Shown here: one piece after another, positions 26,961-35,605 of the stretch
How positions within the stretch are numbered: position 1 is the first letter of the stretch
Layout of the letters: each line of letters starts with the position of its first letter
Source: Bacteroidales bacterium
Lineage (GTDB): Bacteria; Bacteroidota; Bacteroidia; Bacteroidales; F082
Assembly: GCA_017537965.1 (NCBI GenBank)
Contig: JAFYJV010000012.1
Coordinates: 1-64,000, forward strand
Length of the DNA stretch: 64,000 nucleotides
Reading direction: 5' to 3'
Translations under genes and position numbers: made by a program
The notes under the pieces: generated by a model
What the model was told of the DNA's origin: nothing
Database searches by the model: none
What the model saw: the letters and a program-made list of their open reading frames with translations, nothing else

Positions 26961-27889
26961 GGAAGCAATCCTTTTCTGCTAACGGAAAACTGCTACTGAC
27001 AGGCGAATACCTTGTCCTGAAAGGCGCCGTGGCCTTGGCGGTCCCGACCCAATTGGGACAAACCCTAATTGTAGGGCTGTCACAATGTGGCAGCCCTACG
27101 ATACAATGGAACGCCTTCCAACCTGAAGGCTCTTGGCTCTCTGCTACCTTGTCCCCCGACACCCTTGAGGTCCTTTCCACAGACGACCAGTCCAAAGCGG
27201 AAAAATTGGCACGTATCCTAAAAGCGGTACGGCAACTGAACCCCGAAGTCTTCAAGCCAGGTCTTCGTTTTGAAACGCATCTTGAATTCGATCCCCAATG
27301 GGGCCTCGGTAGCAGTTCCACACTGCTCAGCAACCTGGCACGATGGGCCGAAGTCGATCCCTATCAGTTGTTGAAAATGACCATAGGCGGCTCGGGTTAC
27401 GACATCGCCTGTGCCACCTCCGACACACCGATCTTCTACCGTTTGGAAAACGATGTCCCCATGGTGCACTCAGCCGCTTTCAATCCGCCTTTCGTTGAGA
27501 ATTTGTTCTTTGTCTATCAAGGCAACAAGCAGCATTCGTCGAATGAAGTGGCCCGTTTCAACGAAAAGATGCAAAAAGTGGATCTTCGGAGCGAAATAGA
27601 GAAGGTGTCGGACATCAGCCGTTCTTTGCCACGGTTGACCACCTTGGATGACTTCCAGCGTGCCGTCAACCTCCACGAGGAGATCATGTCACGTTGTCTC
27701 GACCGCCCACCGGTGCAGTTGCAGTACCCCGACTTCGAGGGGAGTCTGAAGTCGCTTGGCGCTTGGGGCGGAGACTTCCTCCTGGGGGCTACCATTTGGC
27801 CTCTCGGCAGGGTTAAGGAATATTTCCACAGCCACGGGTTGGACACCGTGTTCCAATATCAAGAACTGATCAACCATAACATATCATGA
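26957..27889 (+). CDS. GYDIA-family GHMP kinase, candidate phosphomevalonate kinase
   Basis: 310 residues. GHMP features: SANGKLLLTGEYLVLKGAVA at the N-terminus, the ATP loop WGLGSSSTLLSN, and GGSGYDIACATS, the motif that names the GYDIA family. It lies between HMG-CoA reductase and diphosphomevalonate decarboxylase, with 4-base overlaps on both sides. The step missing from this cluster is phosphomevalonate phosphorylation, so that function is inferred. A 29-base near-perfect palindrome at 27071-27099 lies inside the frame and encodes about ten residues of a surface segment (VGLSQCGSPT). Confidence 0.88.
   Translation: MRKQSFSANGKLLLTGEYLVLKGAVALAVPTQLGQTLIVGLSQCGSPTIQWNAFQPEGSWLSATLSPDTLEVLSTDDQSKAEKLARILKAVRQLNPEVFKPGLRFETHLEFDPQWGLGSSSTLLSNLARWAEVDPYQLLKMTIGGSGYDIACATSDTPIFYRLENDVPMVHSAAFNPPFVENLFFVYQGNKQHSSNEVARFNEKMQKVDLRSEIEKVSDISRSLPRLTTLDDFQRAVNLHEEIMSRCLDRPPVQLQYPDFEGSLKSLGAWGGDFLLGATIWPLGRVKEYFHSHGLDTVFQYQELINHNIS
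27071..27099. repeat. Near-perfect 29-bp palindrome inside the GYDIA kinase gene
   Basis: Arms of 14 bases around one central base, with a single G-T-compatible mismatch. The outer arms are GTAGGGCTG (27071-27079) and CAGCCCTAC (27091-27099). It resembles short REP-like palindromes usually found between genes. Confidence 0.75.
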
Positions 27890-28971
27890 AATCGACAATG
27901 GAACAAACTTGGATCAAAGAGGCTTACAGTGACGAGTTGCCGGAGGTTTTTCACGGTGGTGTGAAATGGCAAAGTCCATCGAACATCGCCTTGGTGAAAT
28001 ACTGGGGGAAGAAAGGCATCCAACAGCCACAAAACCCGTCCATCAGCTTCACTTTGAAACAATGTCGTACCGAGACCTCCGTTTTTTATGAGAAATCGGA
28101 CCGTTTTGGCCTGCGTTTTTTCTTCGACGGGAAGCCGCAGCCGGAGTTTCAATCGAAGATGGAGGCTTTCTTGATAGGCCAACGCGACAGTTTTCCTTTC
28201 CTTGATCAACTGGATCTTCAAATCAATAGCCGCAACACCTTTCCACACTCCTCGGGTATCGCCTCCTCTGCCTCCTCGATGAGTGCCTTGATGATGTGTC
28301 TGCTCGACATCGAACGTCAAGCAAAAGGAGAGGAGCGCATCGACTTGCGGAAGGCATCGTATTTCGCCCGTCTCGCTTCGGGCAGTGCCTGTCGTTCGGT
28401 GCTTCCCAAAATGGCGCTTTGGGGTGAGACGGATGTTTTTGAAGGCAGTTCCGACGACTATGCCGTCAGCTTGGAAGATGCGATCGCCCCGATATTCAAG
28501 AGCTATCACGACAGCATCCTCATCGTCAGCGATGCCCAAAAAGAGGTCTCGAGCCGTGCGGGTCATGCCCTCATGGATGCCAATCCTTTTGCCGAACCTC
28601 GTTATGCCCAGGCAAAGAAACATGTGAAGGAGCTGTTGGAAGCGCTGGGAAAGGGCGACCTGGAGACCTTTATTAGAATCACCGAGCTTGAGGCCATGCA
28701 ACTCCATGCCTTGATGATGTGTTCCGAGCCCTCTTTCATCTTGATGAAGCCCAATACCTTGAACATCATACAGAACTTGCATGATTTCCGAAAAGAGACG
28801 GATATCCCCGTTTGCTTCACCCTCGATGCCGGTCCCAACGTCCATGTGCTTTATCCCGATCAACATGCGGAGATTGTGGAGCGTTTCATCATGGACGAAC
28901 TTGAGCGTTATTGCGTGGGCGGTCTCTGGATTCCTGATCAAGTGGGTGACGGTCCCAGCCCTGTCCAATAA
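27886..28971 (+). CDS. mvaD: Diphosphomevalonate decarboxylase
   Basis: 361-residue GHMP-superfamily enzyme that converts mevalonate diphosphate to isopentenyl diphosphate with ATP. Signatures: SPSNIALVKYWGKK, the ATP loop HSSGIASSASSMSALM, RLASGSACRSV, and the catalytic Asp in FTLDAGPNVHVLY. It overlaps the upstream kinase by 4 bases and precedes mevalonate kinase by 14. Confidence 0.96.
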   Translation: MKSTMEQTWIKEAYSDELPEVFHGGVKWQSPSNIALVKYWGKKGIQQPQNPSISFTLKQCRTETSVFYEKSDRFGLRFFFDGKPQPEFQSKMEAFLIGQRDSFPFLDQLDLQINSRNTFPHSSGIASSASSMSALMMCLLDIERQAKGEERIDLRKASYFARLASGSACRSVLPKMALWGETDVFEGSSDDYAVSLEDAIAPIFKSYHDSILIVSDAQKEVSSRAGHALMDANPFAEPRYAQAKKHVKELLEALGKGDLETFIRITELEAMQLHALMMCSEPSFILMKPNTLNIIQNLHDFRKETDIPVCFTLDAGPNVHVLYPDQHAEIVERFIMDELERYCVGGLWIPDQVGDGPSPVQ

Positions 28972-28985
28972 ACACTATTGAAGCC

Positions 28986-29870
28986 ATGAACGAGTTGTTT
29001 TATAGCAAGATCATCCTATTTGGCGAGTATTCCATGATATTCGACAATACTGCGCTGATGGTTCCTTTTCGGCATTTCAAGGCGGAATGGAAGATGAATC
29101 CTGCTTTGGACCAGCCTGGTGAGATGGCTTCCAACAAAAGCATTTGCAAGTTTAGGCAGTATCTTTCGAGCGATGGGGAGTTGTCGTCGTTGTTCGATTT
29201 CCAGCGGTTTGATGCCGACTTGGATCAAGGGCTTTTTCTGGATTCCGACGTGCCTTCCGGTTACGGCCTTGGCAGTTCTGGTACTTTGACGGCGGCGGTG
29301 TTCAAGCGTTATGCCAAGCGAGCTGTTGATGACTTGATGGAACTGAAAAGGATCCTTGGGCGCATGGAGAGTTGTTTCCATGGCAGCAGTTCCGGCATCG
29401 ACCCGTTGCAGTGTTATCTCAATCAGCCTTTTAGGATTGACAAGGATGGTGTTGTCTTGCTTTCGGAAGATTTCATGCCGACGGACATCCATGTCTTTCT
29501 TGCCGATACTGGCATCAAGAGCAATACGAAGCCATTGGTGCAGTATTTCAAGCGGAAGAGGGAGGATCGGGATTATCTGGCGTCGTTTCAGACCGATTAC
29601 GTTCCTTGTGTAGGTGCTTGTATCGACCGTCTTCTAGCTGGGGAAAAAGAAGCGTTTTTTGCCTCGCTAAGGAAGCTTGCCAAGGGTCAGCTGAAGTTTC
29701 TCCGTCCCATGGTCACCGACAACAGCATCGACCTTTTCTTGGAGGAGCCTGGATTCAATTTCGGCGTGAAGATCTCTGGTTCGGGTGGTGGCGGTTATGT
29801 ATTGGGATTCACCGACGATGTGGAGCGGACGAAAGCCTTTATGGAGGGCTATGACTTGGTTTGGGTTTAA
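28986..29870 (+). CDS. mvk: Mevalonate kinase
   Basis: 294-residue GHMP kinase. Signatures: KIILFGEYSMIFDNTAL, the ATP loop SGYGLGSSGTLTAAV, HGSSSGIDPLQCYLNQP with the conserved Asp, and the C-terminal KISGSGGGGYVLGF. It phosphorylates mevalonate and is the last gene of the mevalonate cluster. The assignment to mevalonate rather than another GHMP substrate leans on the neighbours. Confidence 0.9.
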   Translation: MNELFYSKIILFGEYSMIFDNTALMVPFRHFKAEWKMNPALDQPGEMASNKSICKFRQYLSSDGELSSLFDFQRFDADLDQGLFLDSDVPSGYGLGSSGTLTAAVFKRYAKRAVDDLMELKRILGRMESCFHGSSSGIDPLQCYLNQPFRIDKDGVVLLSEDFMPTDIHVFLADTGIKSNTKPLVQYFKRKREDRDYLASFQTDYVPCVGACIDRLLAGEKEAFFASLRKLAKGQLKFLRPMVTDNSIDLFLEEPGFNFGVKISGSGGGGYVLGFTDDVERTKAFMEGYDLVWV

Positions 29871-29894
29871 GACAAGAGGTAAGGATTTAATGCC

Positions 29895-29902
29895 TATATT
29901 TG
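29895..29902 (+). promoter_or_regulatory. TAnnTTTG promoter box (TATATTTG) for the GtrA gene
   Basis: TATATTTG lies 16 bases before the ATG at 29919, separating the GtrA-rfaE2 unit from the mevalonate operon. Confidence 0.5.
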
Positions 29903-29918
29903 CAATTTCAACAGAACG

Positions 29919-30455
29919 ATGAGCGCTTTCCGATCAATAGAACACCGTATCGAACACCTTTTGACGACTGTCATCGACTTTTTCTATCCACCTTTCAGGA
30001 AGATCATGTCGTTGGAGTTGTTCCGTTATGGCTGTTGCGGCGGCTTGAACCTGATTTTGGAATGGGTGCTTTATTATGTGTTCTATCACTTTATCTTCCA
30101 TGGTAAGGTGTTCGATATGGGATTCATTGCCTTTACGCCGCATATCGCTGCTTTTGTCTTCAAGTTCCCCATTACTTTCCTGACGGGTTTTTGGATGGCG
30201 CGGCACATCAGTTTCTCGGGTTCCACCTTGAGAGGAAGGACGCAGATCGTCCGTTATCTCATCGTTACCGTGGTCAACATTCTGATCAATTACCTGGGCT
30301 TGAAACTCTTTGTGGAGGTCTTCCACTGGTGGCCGACGGTCTCCTACGTGATCATCTCTGTTATTTGTGTGACATTCAGTTATTTAGCCAATAAATTCTA
30401 CTCTTTCAGAAAAAACAAAACCAACGATGGACAACCTTCAGCTGATCAACAATAA
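29919..30455 (+). CDS. GtrA family membrane protein
   Basis: 178 residues with four membrane helices. The family pattern is clear: [21 protein letters not shown], then a charged loop with [11 protein letters not shown], and the terminal [13 protein letters not shown]. GtrA proteins are thought to flip polyprenyl-linked sugars or assist cell-surface glycan synthesis. Its end overlaps the heptose adenylyltransferase gene by 29 bases. Confidence 0.88.
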   Translation: MSAFRSIEHRIEHLLTTVIDFFYPPFRKIMSLELFRYGCCGGLNLILEWVLYYVFYHFIFHGKVFDMGFIAFTPHIAAFVFKFPITFLTGFWMARHISFSGSTLRGRTQIVRYLIVTVVNILINYLGLKLFVEVFHWWPTVSYVIISVICVTFSYLANKFYSFRKNKTNDGQPSADQQ

Positions 30456-30912
30456 AATCATCGCCAAGGCGGAATTGACCATTCGGCTTGGGCAATGGCG
30501 CGCCCAAAGCTTGAAAGTGGTCTTCACCAACGGCTGTTTCGATATCCTGCACCGAGGCCATGTGGAGTATCTCTCGAAGGCTGCCGACATGGGCGATGTG
30601 CTGGTGGTGGGTTTGAACACCGATGCTTCGGTGAAAAGACTGAAAGGCGAAGGCCGTCCCGTCAACAACGAAGAAGCACGTGCCTTGGTGTTGGCATCAT
30701 TGAGTTTTGTGGATGCCGTGGTTTTGTTCGATGAGGACACCCCTTACGAGCTGATCAAAGCCGTTCGTCCCGATGTTCTGGTGAAAGGTGCCGATTACAA
30801 GCCCGAGGAAATTGTTGGCTATGACATTGTAACTTCTTACGGCGGCAAGGTAGAGACGGTGCCGCTGGTGGAGGGGTATTCTACTACCCGATTTTTGAAT
30901 ACTCTTCAATAA
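30427..30912 (+). CDS. rfaE2: D-glycero-beta-D-manno-heptose 1-phosphate adenylyltransferase
   Basis: 161-residue cytidylyltransferase-fold enzyme, equivalent to the C-terminal domain of HldE. Signatures: [19 protein letters not shown] (HxGH nucleotide site), [30 protein letters not shown], and the end [10 protein letters not shown]. It activates heptose 1-phosphate for LPS-core or glycoprotein synthesis. The kinase partner (rfaE1) is not nearby. It is convergent with, and overlaps by 29 bases, the decayed ATPase. Confidence 0.93.
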   Translation: MDNLQLINNKIIAKAELTIRLGQWRAQSLKVVFTNGCFDILHRGHVEYLSKAADMGDVLVVGLNTDASVKRLKGEGRPVNNEEARALVLASLSFVDAVVLFDEDTPYELIKAVRPDVLVKGADYKPEEIVGYDIVTSYGGKVETVPLVEGYSTTRFLNTLQ

Positions 30913-31620
30913 TCCACCGTTTCAAAAGCGGATCTTGTATCTGGATGTTTTTTCCCGTGACATCGATGAGGTTGCGCTTCAGTAAGGCGTTTTTAATGAT
31001 GCGAATATTGGCACTTGTTCCCATCCGGTATTGATGAAGCGTTTCCCCGGAGGTCAAGTTTTTTACGCCTTCACTAATGGCACAAAGGAAATTTCGTTGT
31101 TTTTCAGTGAGCGAGTCCATGAGGTTGACAAACTGGAGATTAAGAGAATACAACATGGCCTGCAAAGCACTATCCACAATCTCTTCGGTACAAGTTTTCT
31201 TGGTGCGAAGCCAAGCATATTGGGCGAGTTGTTGAACGTAATATGGATGATTCTCAACCTGCTCGGCCAAGTATCCAGCTGTTTCCGCTGTGATGGTTTT
31301 TCCAGTGTCCTTGAATCGGGTAACAATGAATTTTTTCCATTCTTCGTTGGCGATCTTTTGAAATTTGACAGTATCGGGGAATTCTCCAATTTGCTGAAAC
31401 TCATCGATGCATACGACAACTTTCTTCTTTTTCTTGGCGGCGATTTGCTGTGGCAAATCCAGAATGTCCTCTTCGATAGGAAATAATCGGGAAATGAACT
31501 CCTTGGCGTTTGCGAGCAAGGATTCGGCCGACGAAGAGACCTCTTCCATGATTCTTTTGGCATAGAGCTCATAGAATTCCTGTGGTTTTTCGCATTTAAA
31601 ATTATTTGAAATAAAATTAT
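30884..31620 (-). pseudogene. Decayed AAA-type ATP-binding protein: no P-loop, internal deletions
   Basis: An open frame of about 245 codons matches the later parts of a common Bacteroidota/archaeal-type ATPase: EFYELYAKRIMEEVSSSAES, Walker-B-like VVVCIDEFQQIGEF, VENHPYYVQQLAQYAW and LHQYRMGTSANIRIIKNALL. The N-terminal region with the Walker A loop is absent. The alignable remainder, compared from memory of the family, jumps in frame at FPIEED/ILDLPQQ and at KFQK/IANEEW. The second gap removes the sensor region. The frame opens inside the end of recG, where an ATG at 31663 gives an unrelated N-terminus. Probably a non-functional remnant. Confidence 0.75.
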
Positions 31621-31628
31621 TTTCATTT

Positions 31629-33734
31629 TCACCCGATCTGACTCCAGTCGAATGTCTGGGCAAACAGTTCCTTGTAGTGTTCGCGGAGCATCCTGTTCTC
31701 GGGTTTGATGAGCTTCGGGTCGTCGTTCAAAATCCGAATGGCGGCATCGCGTACCTGGGGAATCAAGGCGCCGTCTTTTTGCAAATCGCCGATGAGCATC
31801 TCGATTTGGCCGGATTGGCGCAAGCCGCCCGTCTCGCCGGGGCCACGCAGTTCCAAATCCACCTCGGCGATCTGGAAACCGTCGTTGGTGCTGCACATGG
31901 TCTTCATGCGAGTCTTGCCGTCGGGAGTGAGCTTGTGGTCGGTGACAAGAATGCAATAGGATTGGTCGGCACCACGCCCCACACGGCCACGCAATTGGTG
32001 CAGCTGTGACAGACCAAACCGGTTGGCATTCTCGATGATCATGACCGTAGCATTGGGGATGTTGACGCCCACCTCAATGACGGTGGTGGCCACCATGATC
32101 TGGGTGTTCCGTGTGATGAAACGCTGCATCTCAAAGTCCTTGTCCTCTGGCTTCAGTTGTCCATGGCAAACGGAGATCTTGTATTCTGGCTCGGGGAAGT
32201 CGCGCAACAGGGCCTCATAGCCCTCCTGCAGAGCGATCATATCGGTCTTTTCCGACTCCTTGATCAAGGGATACACCACATAGATCTGACGACCTTTGGC
32301 GATCTGCTGTTTCATAAACATCATGATGCGGTAACGGTCGTCGTCATACACATGGTAGGTCTCCACAGGCTTTCTTCCGGGCGGCAGCTCGTCGATCTTC
32401 GACACGTCAAGGTCGCCGTATTGTGTCATGGCCAAGGTGCGGGGGATGGGGGTGGCCGTCATTACCAGCATGTGGGGCGGTCGGTCGGTCTTCTCCCAGA
32501 ATTTGGAGCGTTGTTCCACGCCGAAGCGGTGTTGCTCGTCGATGATGGCGAGGCCTAAATTCTTAAAAGCCACCTTTTCTTCAATGAGGGCATGGGTGCC
32601 CACGATAATCTGCAACGATCCGTCTTCCAGTCCGCTGTAGATCTCCTTGCGTTCCTTGGCCTTGGTGGAGCCGGTAAGCAGGGCGAACTTCACGGGCAGA
32701 CCTTGCAGCTGTTCCTTGAGCGTGGCGTAGTGCTGGGTGGCGAGGATCTCCGTCGGGGCCATCATACAGGCTTGGTAGCCGTTGTCCAAGGCCAACAGCA
32801 TGACCATGAGGGCGACGATGGTCTTCCCGCTCCCCACATCGCCTTGGAGCAGGCGGTTCATCTGATGACCGCTGCCCAAGTCGATCCGTATCTCACGGAT
32901 CACGCGCTTCTGCGCGTTGGTGAGCGGGAAAGGCAGGTGTTCTTTATAAAACGTGTTGAAGTAGTCGCCCACGGTACCGAAGACATAGCCTTGGTTGAGG
33001 CTCTCGCGGCGTTTCTTGGCACGCAGCAGCTTGAGTTGGAAGAAGAGGTGCTCTTCGTATTTCAATCGGCGGGTGGCCTGTTGGATCTCGATGTTGTTGG
33101 CAGGGGCATGGATCTGATAATAGGCGTATTTTCGGGGGATGAGGTTCTCGCGCTGCAGCAGGTCCTGTGGCAGGGTCTCAGGGATGAGATCCATCACCTG
33201 CTGGAGGATCTGGCGTTGCATCTTGGCGATCTGTCTTGTGCCAAGACCATGATCCTTCATTTTCTCAGTGGTGTTATAAACTCCTTGCAGGCCTTCACCG
33301 ATGAGAGGGTCGTTGGGGTTGTATTCTTCAATCTCGGGATGGGCGAAGTTGAAGTTGTGGTTGAACTCGCTGGCTTTGCCAAACAATACGTATTTCACCC
33401 CGGGTTTGAAACGGTTTTTGATCCATTTCAGTCCACGGAAGAACACGAGTTCGATGGAGCCGGTCTCATCGGTGAACCTTGCGGTGGCGCGGGTGGCTCG
33501 TGGCGCGCCCACGAGCTGCACATGGTCAATGGTGCCGATGAGCTGGTAATAAACCAGGTCATCGTTCACCTGCGCCACCTTATGGATCTGACTCTTGTCG
33601 ATATATCGGAAGGGAAACTGGTTGAGCATGTCCTGATAGGTATAGACCTTCAGCTCCTTGCCCAGGATCTCCGCCTTCTTTGGCCCGACGCCTTTCAGGT
33701 AGCTGATGTTGGTATGCAGCAGGTTGACTTCCAT
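31629..33734 (-). CDS. recG: ATP-dependent DNA helicase RecG
   Basis: 701 residues, normal length. The N-terminal wedge domain starts with ISYLKGVGPKKAEIL and contains an OB fold (about 60-150). The superfamily 2 helicase motifs are present: Walker A LLQGDVGSGKT, DEQHRFGVEQR (motif II), VMTATPIPRTLA (motif III), ATTVIEVGVNIPNA (motif V) and QLRGRVGRG (motif VI). It remodels stalled replication forks and branched DNA. Its ATG lies five bases after a TAATTTTG promoter box, so the mRNA may be leaderless. Confidence 0.97.
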   Translation of the reverse strand: MEVNLLHTNISYLKGVGPKKAEILGKELKVYTYQDMLNQFPFRYIDKSQIHKVAQVNDDLVYYQLIGTIDHVQLVGAPRATRATARFTDETGSIELVFFRGLKWIKNRFKPGVKYVLFGKASEFNHNFNFAHPEIEEYNPNDPLIGEGLQGVYNTTEKMKDHGLGTRQIAKMQRQILQQVMDLIPETLPQDLLQRENLIPRKYAYYQIHAPANNIEIQQATRRLKYEEHLFFQLKLLRAKKRRESLNQGYVFGTVGDYFNTFYKEHLPFPLTNAQKRVIREIRIDLGSGHQMNRLLQGDVGSGKTIVALMVMLLALDNGYQACMMAPTEILATQHYATLKEQLQGLPVKFALLTGSTKAKERKEIYSGLEDGSLQIIVGTHALIEEKVAFKNLGLAIIDEQHRFGVEQRSKFWEKTDRPPHMLVMTATPIPRTLAMTQYGDLDVSKIDELPPGRKPVETYHVYDDDRYRIMMFMKQQIAKGRQIYVVYPLIKESEKTDMIALQEGYEALLRDFPEPEYKISVCHGQLKPEDKDFEMQRFITRNTQIMVATTVIEVGVNIPNATVMIIENANRFGLSQLHQLRGRVGRGADQSYCILVTDHKLTPDGKTRMKTMCSTNDGFQIAEVDLELRGPGETGGLRQSGQIEMLIGDLQKDGALIPQVRDAAIRILNDDPKLIKPENRMLREHYKELFAQTFDWSQIG

Positions 33735-33739
33735 AACTG

Positions 33740-33747
33740 CAAAATTA
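33740..33747 (-). promoter_or_regulatory. TAnnTTTG promoter box (TAATTTTG) for recG
   Basis: Minus-strand TAATTTTG ends five bases before the recG ATG, so the expected transcription start coincides with the start codon. Confidence 0.5.
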
Positions 33748-33756
33748 AGAAAAAAT

Positions 33757-33790
33757 GGATTGCTTTGTCGCTATGCTCCTCGCAATGACG
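33757..33790. repeat. Dispersed palindromic repeat forming the end of the EamA transporter gene
   Basis: The minus strand reads CGTCATTGCGAGGAGCATAG then CGACAAAGCAATCC. This is recognisable as a widespread bacterial palindromic element (GTCATTGCGAGGAGC...GAAGCAATCC type). The last six codons and the stop of the transporter lie within it. Confidence 0.75.
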
Positions 33791-34697
33791 TGTTTTCACC
33801 TTTTGCCCTGCTTTTGTTAACCAAAATCACTCCGGTGAATACCAATGCCGCTGCCAGCACTTTCTGCCAATTGAGTCGATCCATGCCAAGAATGATGCTT
33901 GTGACCATCCCGATCAGAGGCTGGACGTACGTATAAAGGCTGACTACCGTGGGGCGCAGCTGTTTCTGCCCGATGGGCAGCAGGAAATAGGCGATGAAGG
34001 TGGCAAAGATGATGATATAGCCCAGCTGAAGCCAATAGCTGTTGCTCATCTCAGCGAAAGGCAAATGCGTCAACTCCTTGATGTTGAGCGGGACGGCCAC
34101 GATGGTGGAAAACAGGAAGATCCATTTCATGAAGGTAACCACATGGTACTTGGAAATCAAAGGCCTGAAGATGCCGAGATAGGAGGCGAAGAAGAGGCAG
34201 TTGCCAATCATCAGCAGGATGCCGATAGGCTTTGACTGGGTGATGCCGTTGCCATTGACGCCAATAGTGTTGAGAACCAATAGAATGACACCAATGAAGC
34301 TGAGGGTCACACCGCCTGCCTTTTTCAAAGTGATGGGTTCTTTCAGCGCAATGGCGGCCACGAACATGGTGAAGATGGGCGTGGTGGAGGTGATGATGGA
34401 CGTGTCGAGGGGCGTGGTGAACTTGCTGGATTCAAGGTAGGAAAGTTGGGTAAGGAAGAAACCCAGCATGGAGGCAACAAAGATGCCGCACAAGTCCTTG
34501 AAAGGCACCTTTTCCTTGGGCAAAAACAGGGAGATGAGCCAAAACAGCAGGCAGGCTCCTACCGAACGGAAGCAGAATAAACCCAAAGAGCTGACCAGAT
34601 GTGCATTGGTCAGCTCTTTGCAGATGATAATGTTGAATCCGAAAATGGTGTAGGCTCCTAAAACGGATAAATGACCCCAAACCTTGTTGTTTCGCAT
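33771..34697 (-). CDS. DMT-superfamily (EamA) transporter
   Basis: 308 residues with ten predicted membrane helices in two EamA halves (about 10-140 and 155-295). Conserved segments: LGAYTIFGFNIIICKEL, LDTSIITSTTPIFTMFVAAI, ALKEPITLKKAGG, TYVQPLIGMVTSIILG and AAALVFTGVILV. The substrate is unknown, possibly amino acids or other small metabolites. The C-terminal TSLRGA is read from a dispersed palindromic repeat, so the original C-terminus may have been replaced. Confidence 0.9.
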   Translation of the reverse strand: MRNNKVWGHLSVLGAYTIFGFNIIICKELTNAHLVSSLGLFCFRSVGACLLFWLISLFLPKEKVPFKDLCGIFVASMLGFFLTQLSYLESSKFTTPLDTSIITSTTPIFTMFVAAIALKEPITLKKAGGVTLSFIGVILLVLNTIGVNGNGITQSKPIGILLMIGNCLFFASYLGIFRPLISKYHVVTFMKWIFLFSTIVAVPLNIKELTHLPFAEMSNSYWLQLGYIIIFATFIAYFLLPIGQKQLRPTVVSLYTYVQPLIGMVTSIILGMDRLNWQKVLAAALVFTGVILVNKSRAKGENTSLRGA

Positions 34698-34731
34698 TCT
34701 TACTTCTTACTTCTAACTCCTGTCTTCTAGA
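34698..34731. repeat. Period-7 array (CTTCTTA type)
   Basis: TCTTACT, TCTTACT, TCTAACT, CCTGTCT, TCTAGAT between the EamA transporter and gldN. Confidence 0.65.
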
Positions 34732-35577
34732 TCAATATTCCCACAGGCTTTGTTCGAAGTCGAACATCTCGTTCTTGATGCGTTCTGACTCATAGAGAGC
34801 GTCGATGTTCATGGCGTAGGAGTTGATGTAGCGGTCGTACATGTTCTCTTCCTTGACAATATAGCTGTCGAAGACGCGCTTGTTGAGGATCTCCTCGTAG
34901 GTGCGACGTTCGGCGCCGTTCTTGCGGTTGGCGACGAAGGCCTCGGAAAGGACCTTGCGGGTCTGGTCGTCGTAAGGGATCCAACAGGCTTGTGACAGAC
35001 CGTCCTCGTCAACGATGATAGGGCCAAGGGCGATGATGCGTACGAGGAACTGCGACAAATGCTTGTCGAAGTACCAGTCTTCCTTGATTCTAAGTCTTGT
35101 GACATTGGCCAAACGATCTTTGAAGACGATCTCGTTGGCAACTTCCACGCCGTCACGCATGATGACGGGAGGATCGCCGATCTTGGTATTTTCTTTTTCA
35201 AAGTCGTCTCTCGTCAATGGAGTGACCATATCATCGATGTTGTTCTCCACACGGTAGGCGGTGATGTCGCCACGCAGGATGCCATCGTAAAGCACGGTGA
35301 CCAGATTTCTCCAATCTTCCGTGGGATTGACGGGATAGTAGAACACTTGGTTGATCTTTTGGCGGAAGTCGAGTTCTCGGATGATGGTCTTCTTCCACAT
35401 CACATATTCCTCACGGATCTCAGGAAGGGGAGAGAGTTTCTTTTCCACAGTGATTTCCTGACGTTTTGAGAGGATGCTGTTCCTTGGCGGCTTGGCTTCC
35501 GTAGTTTGTGCGGTTGCGCTCAGTACCATGCCGAATAGCATGGCGGCGGCCAGTGTTGAAACAAGTGTTTTTTTCAT
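34732..35577 (-). CDS. gldN: Type IX secretion system protein GldN/PorN
   Basis: 281 residues. The signal peptide (MKKTLVSTLAAAMLFGMVLSATA) directs it to the periplasm. Family features: EEYVMWKKTIIRELDFRQKINQVFYYP, WRNLVTVLYDGILRGDITAY, and near the end IVKEENMYDRYINSYAMN. GldN/PorN pairs with the lipoprotein GldK/PorK in a ring at the inner face of the outer membrane. Last gene of the porP-gldK-gldL-gldM-gldN operon, 28 bases after gldM. Confidence 0.96.
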   Translation of the reverse strand: MKKTLVSTLAAAMLFGMVLSATAQTTEAKPPRNSILSKRQEITVEKKLSPLPEIREEYVMWKKTIIRELDFRQKINQVFYYPVNPTEDWRNLVTVLYDGILRGDITAYRVENNIDDMVTPLTRDDFEKENTKIGDPPVIMRDGVEVANEIVFKDRLANVTRLRIKEDWYFDKHLSQFLVRIIALGPIIVDEDGLSQACWIPYDDQTRKVLSEAFVANRKNGAERRTYEEILNKRVFDSYIVKEENMYDRYINSYAMNIDALYESERIKNEMFDFEQSLWEY

Positions 35578-35605
35578 CTTCTATGGGTTTTTGTTTGTTG
35601 TTTGC

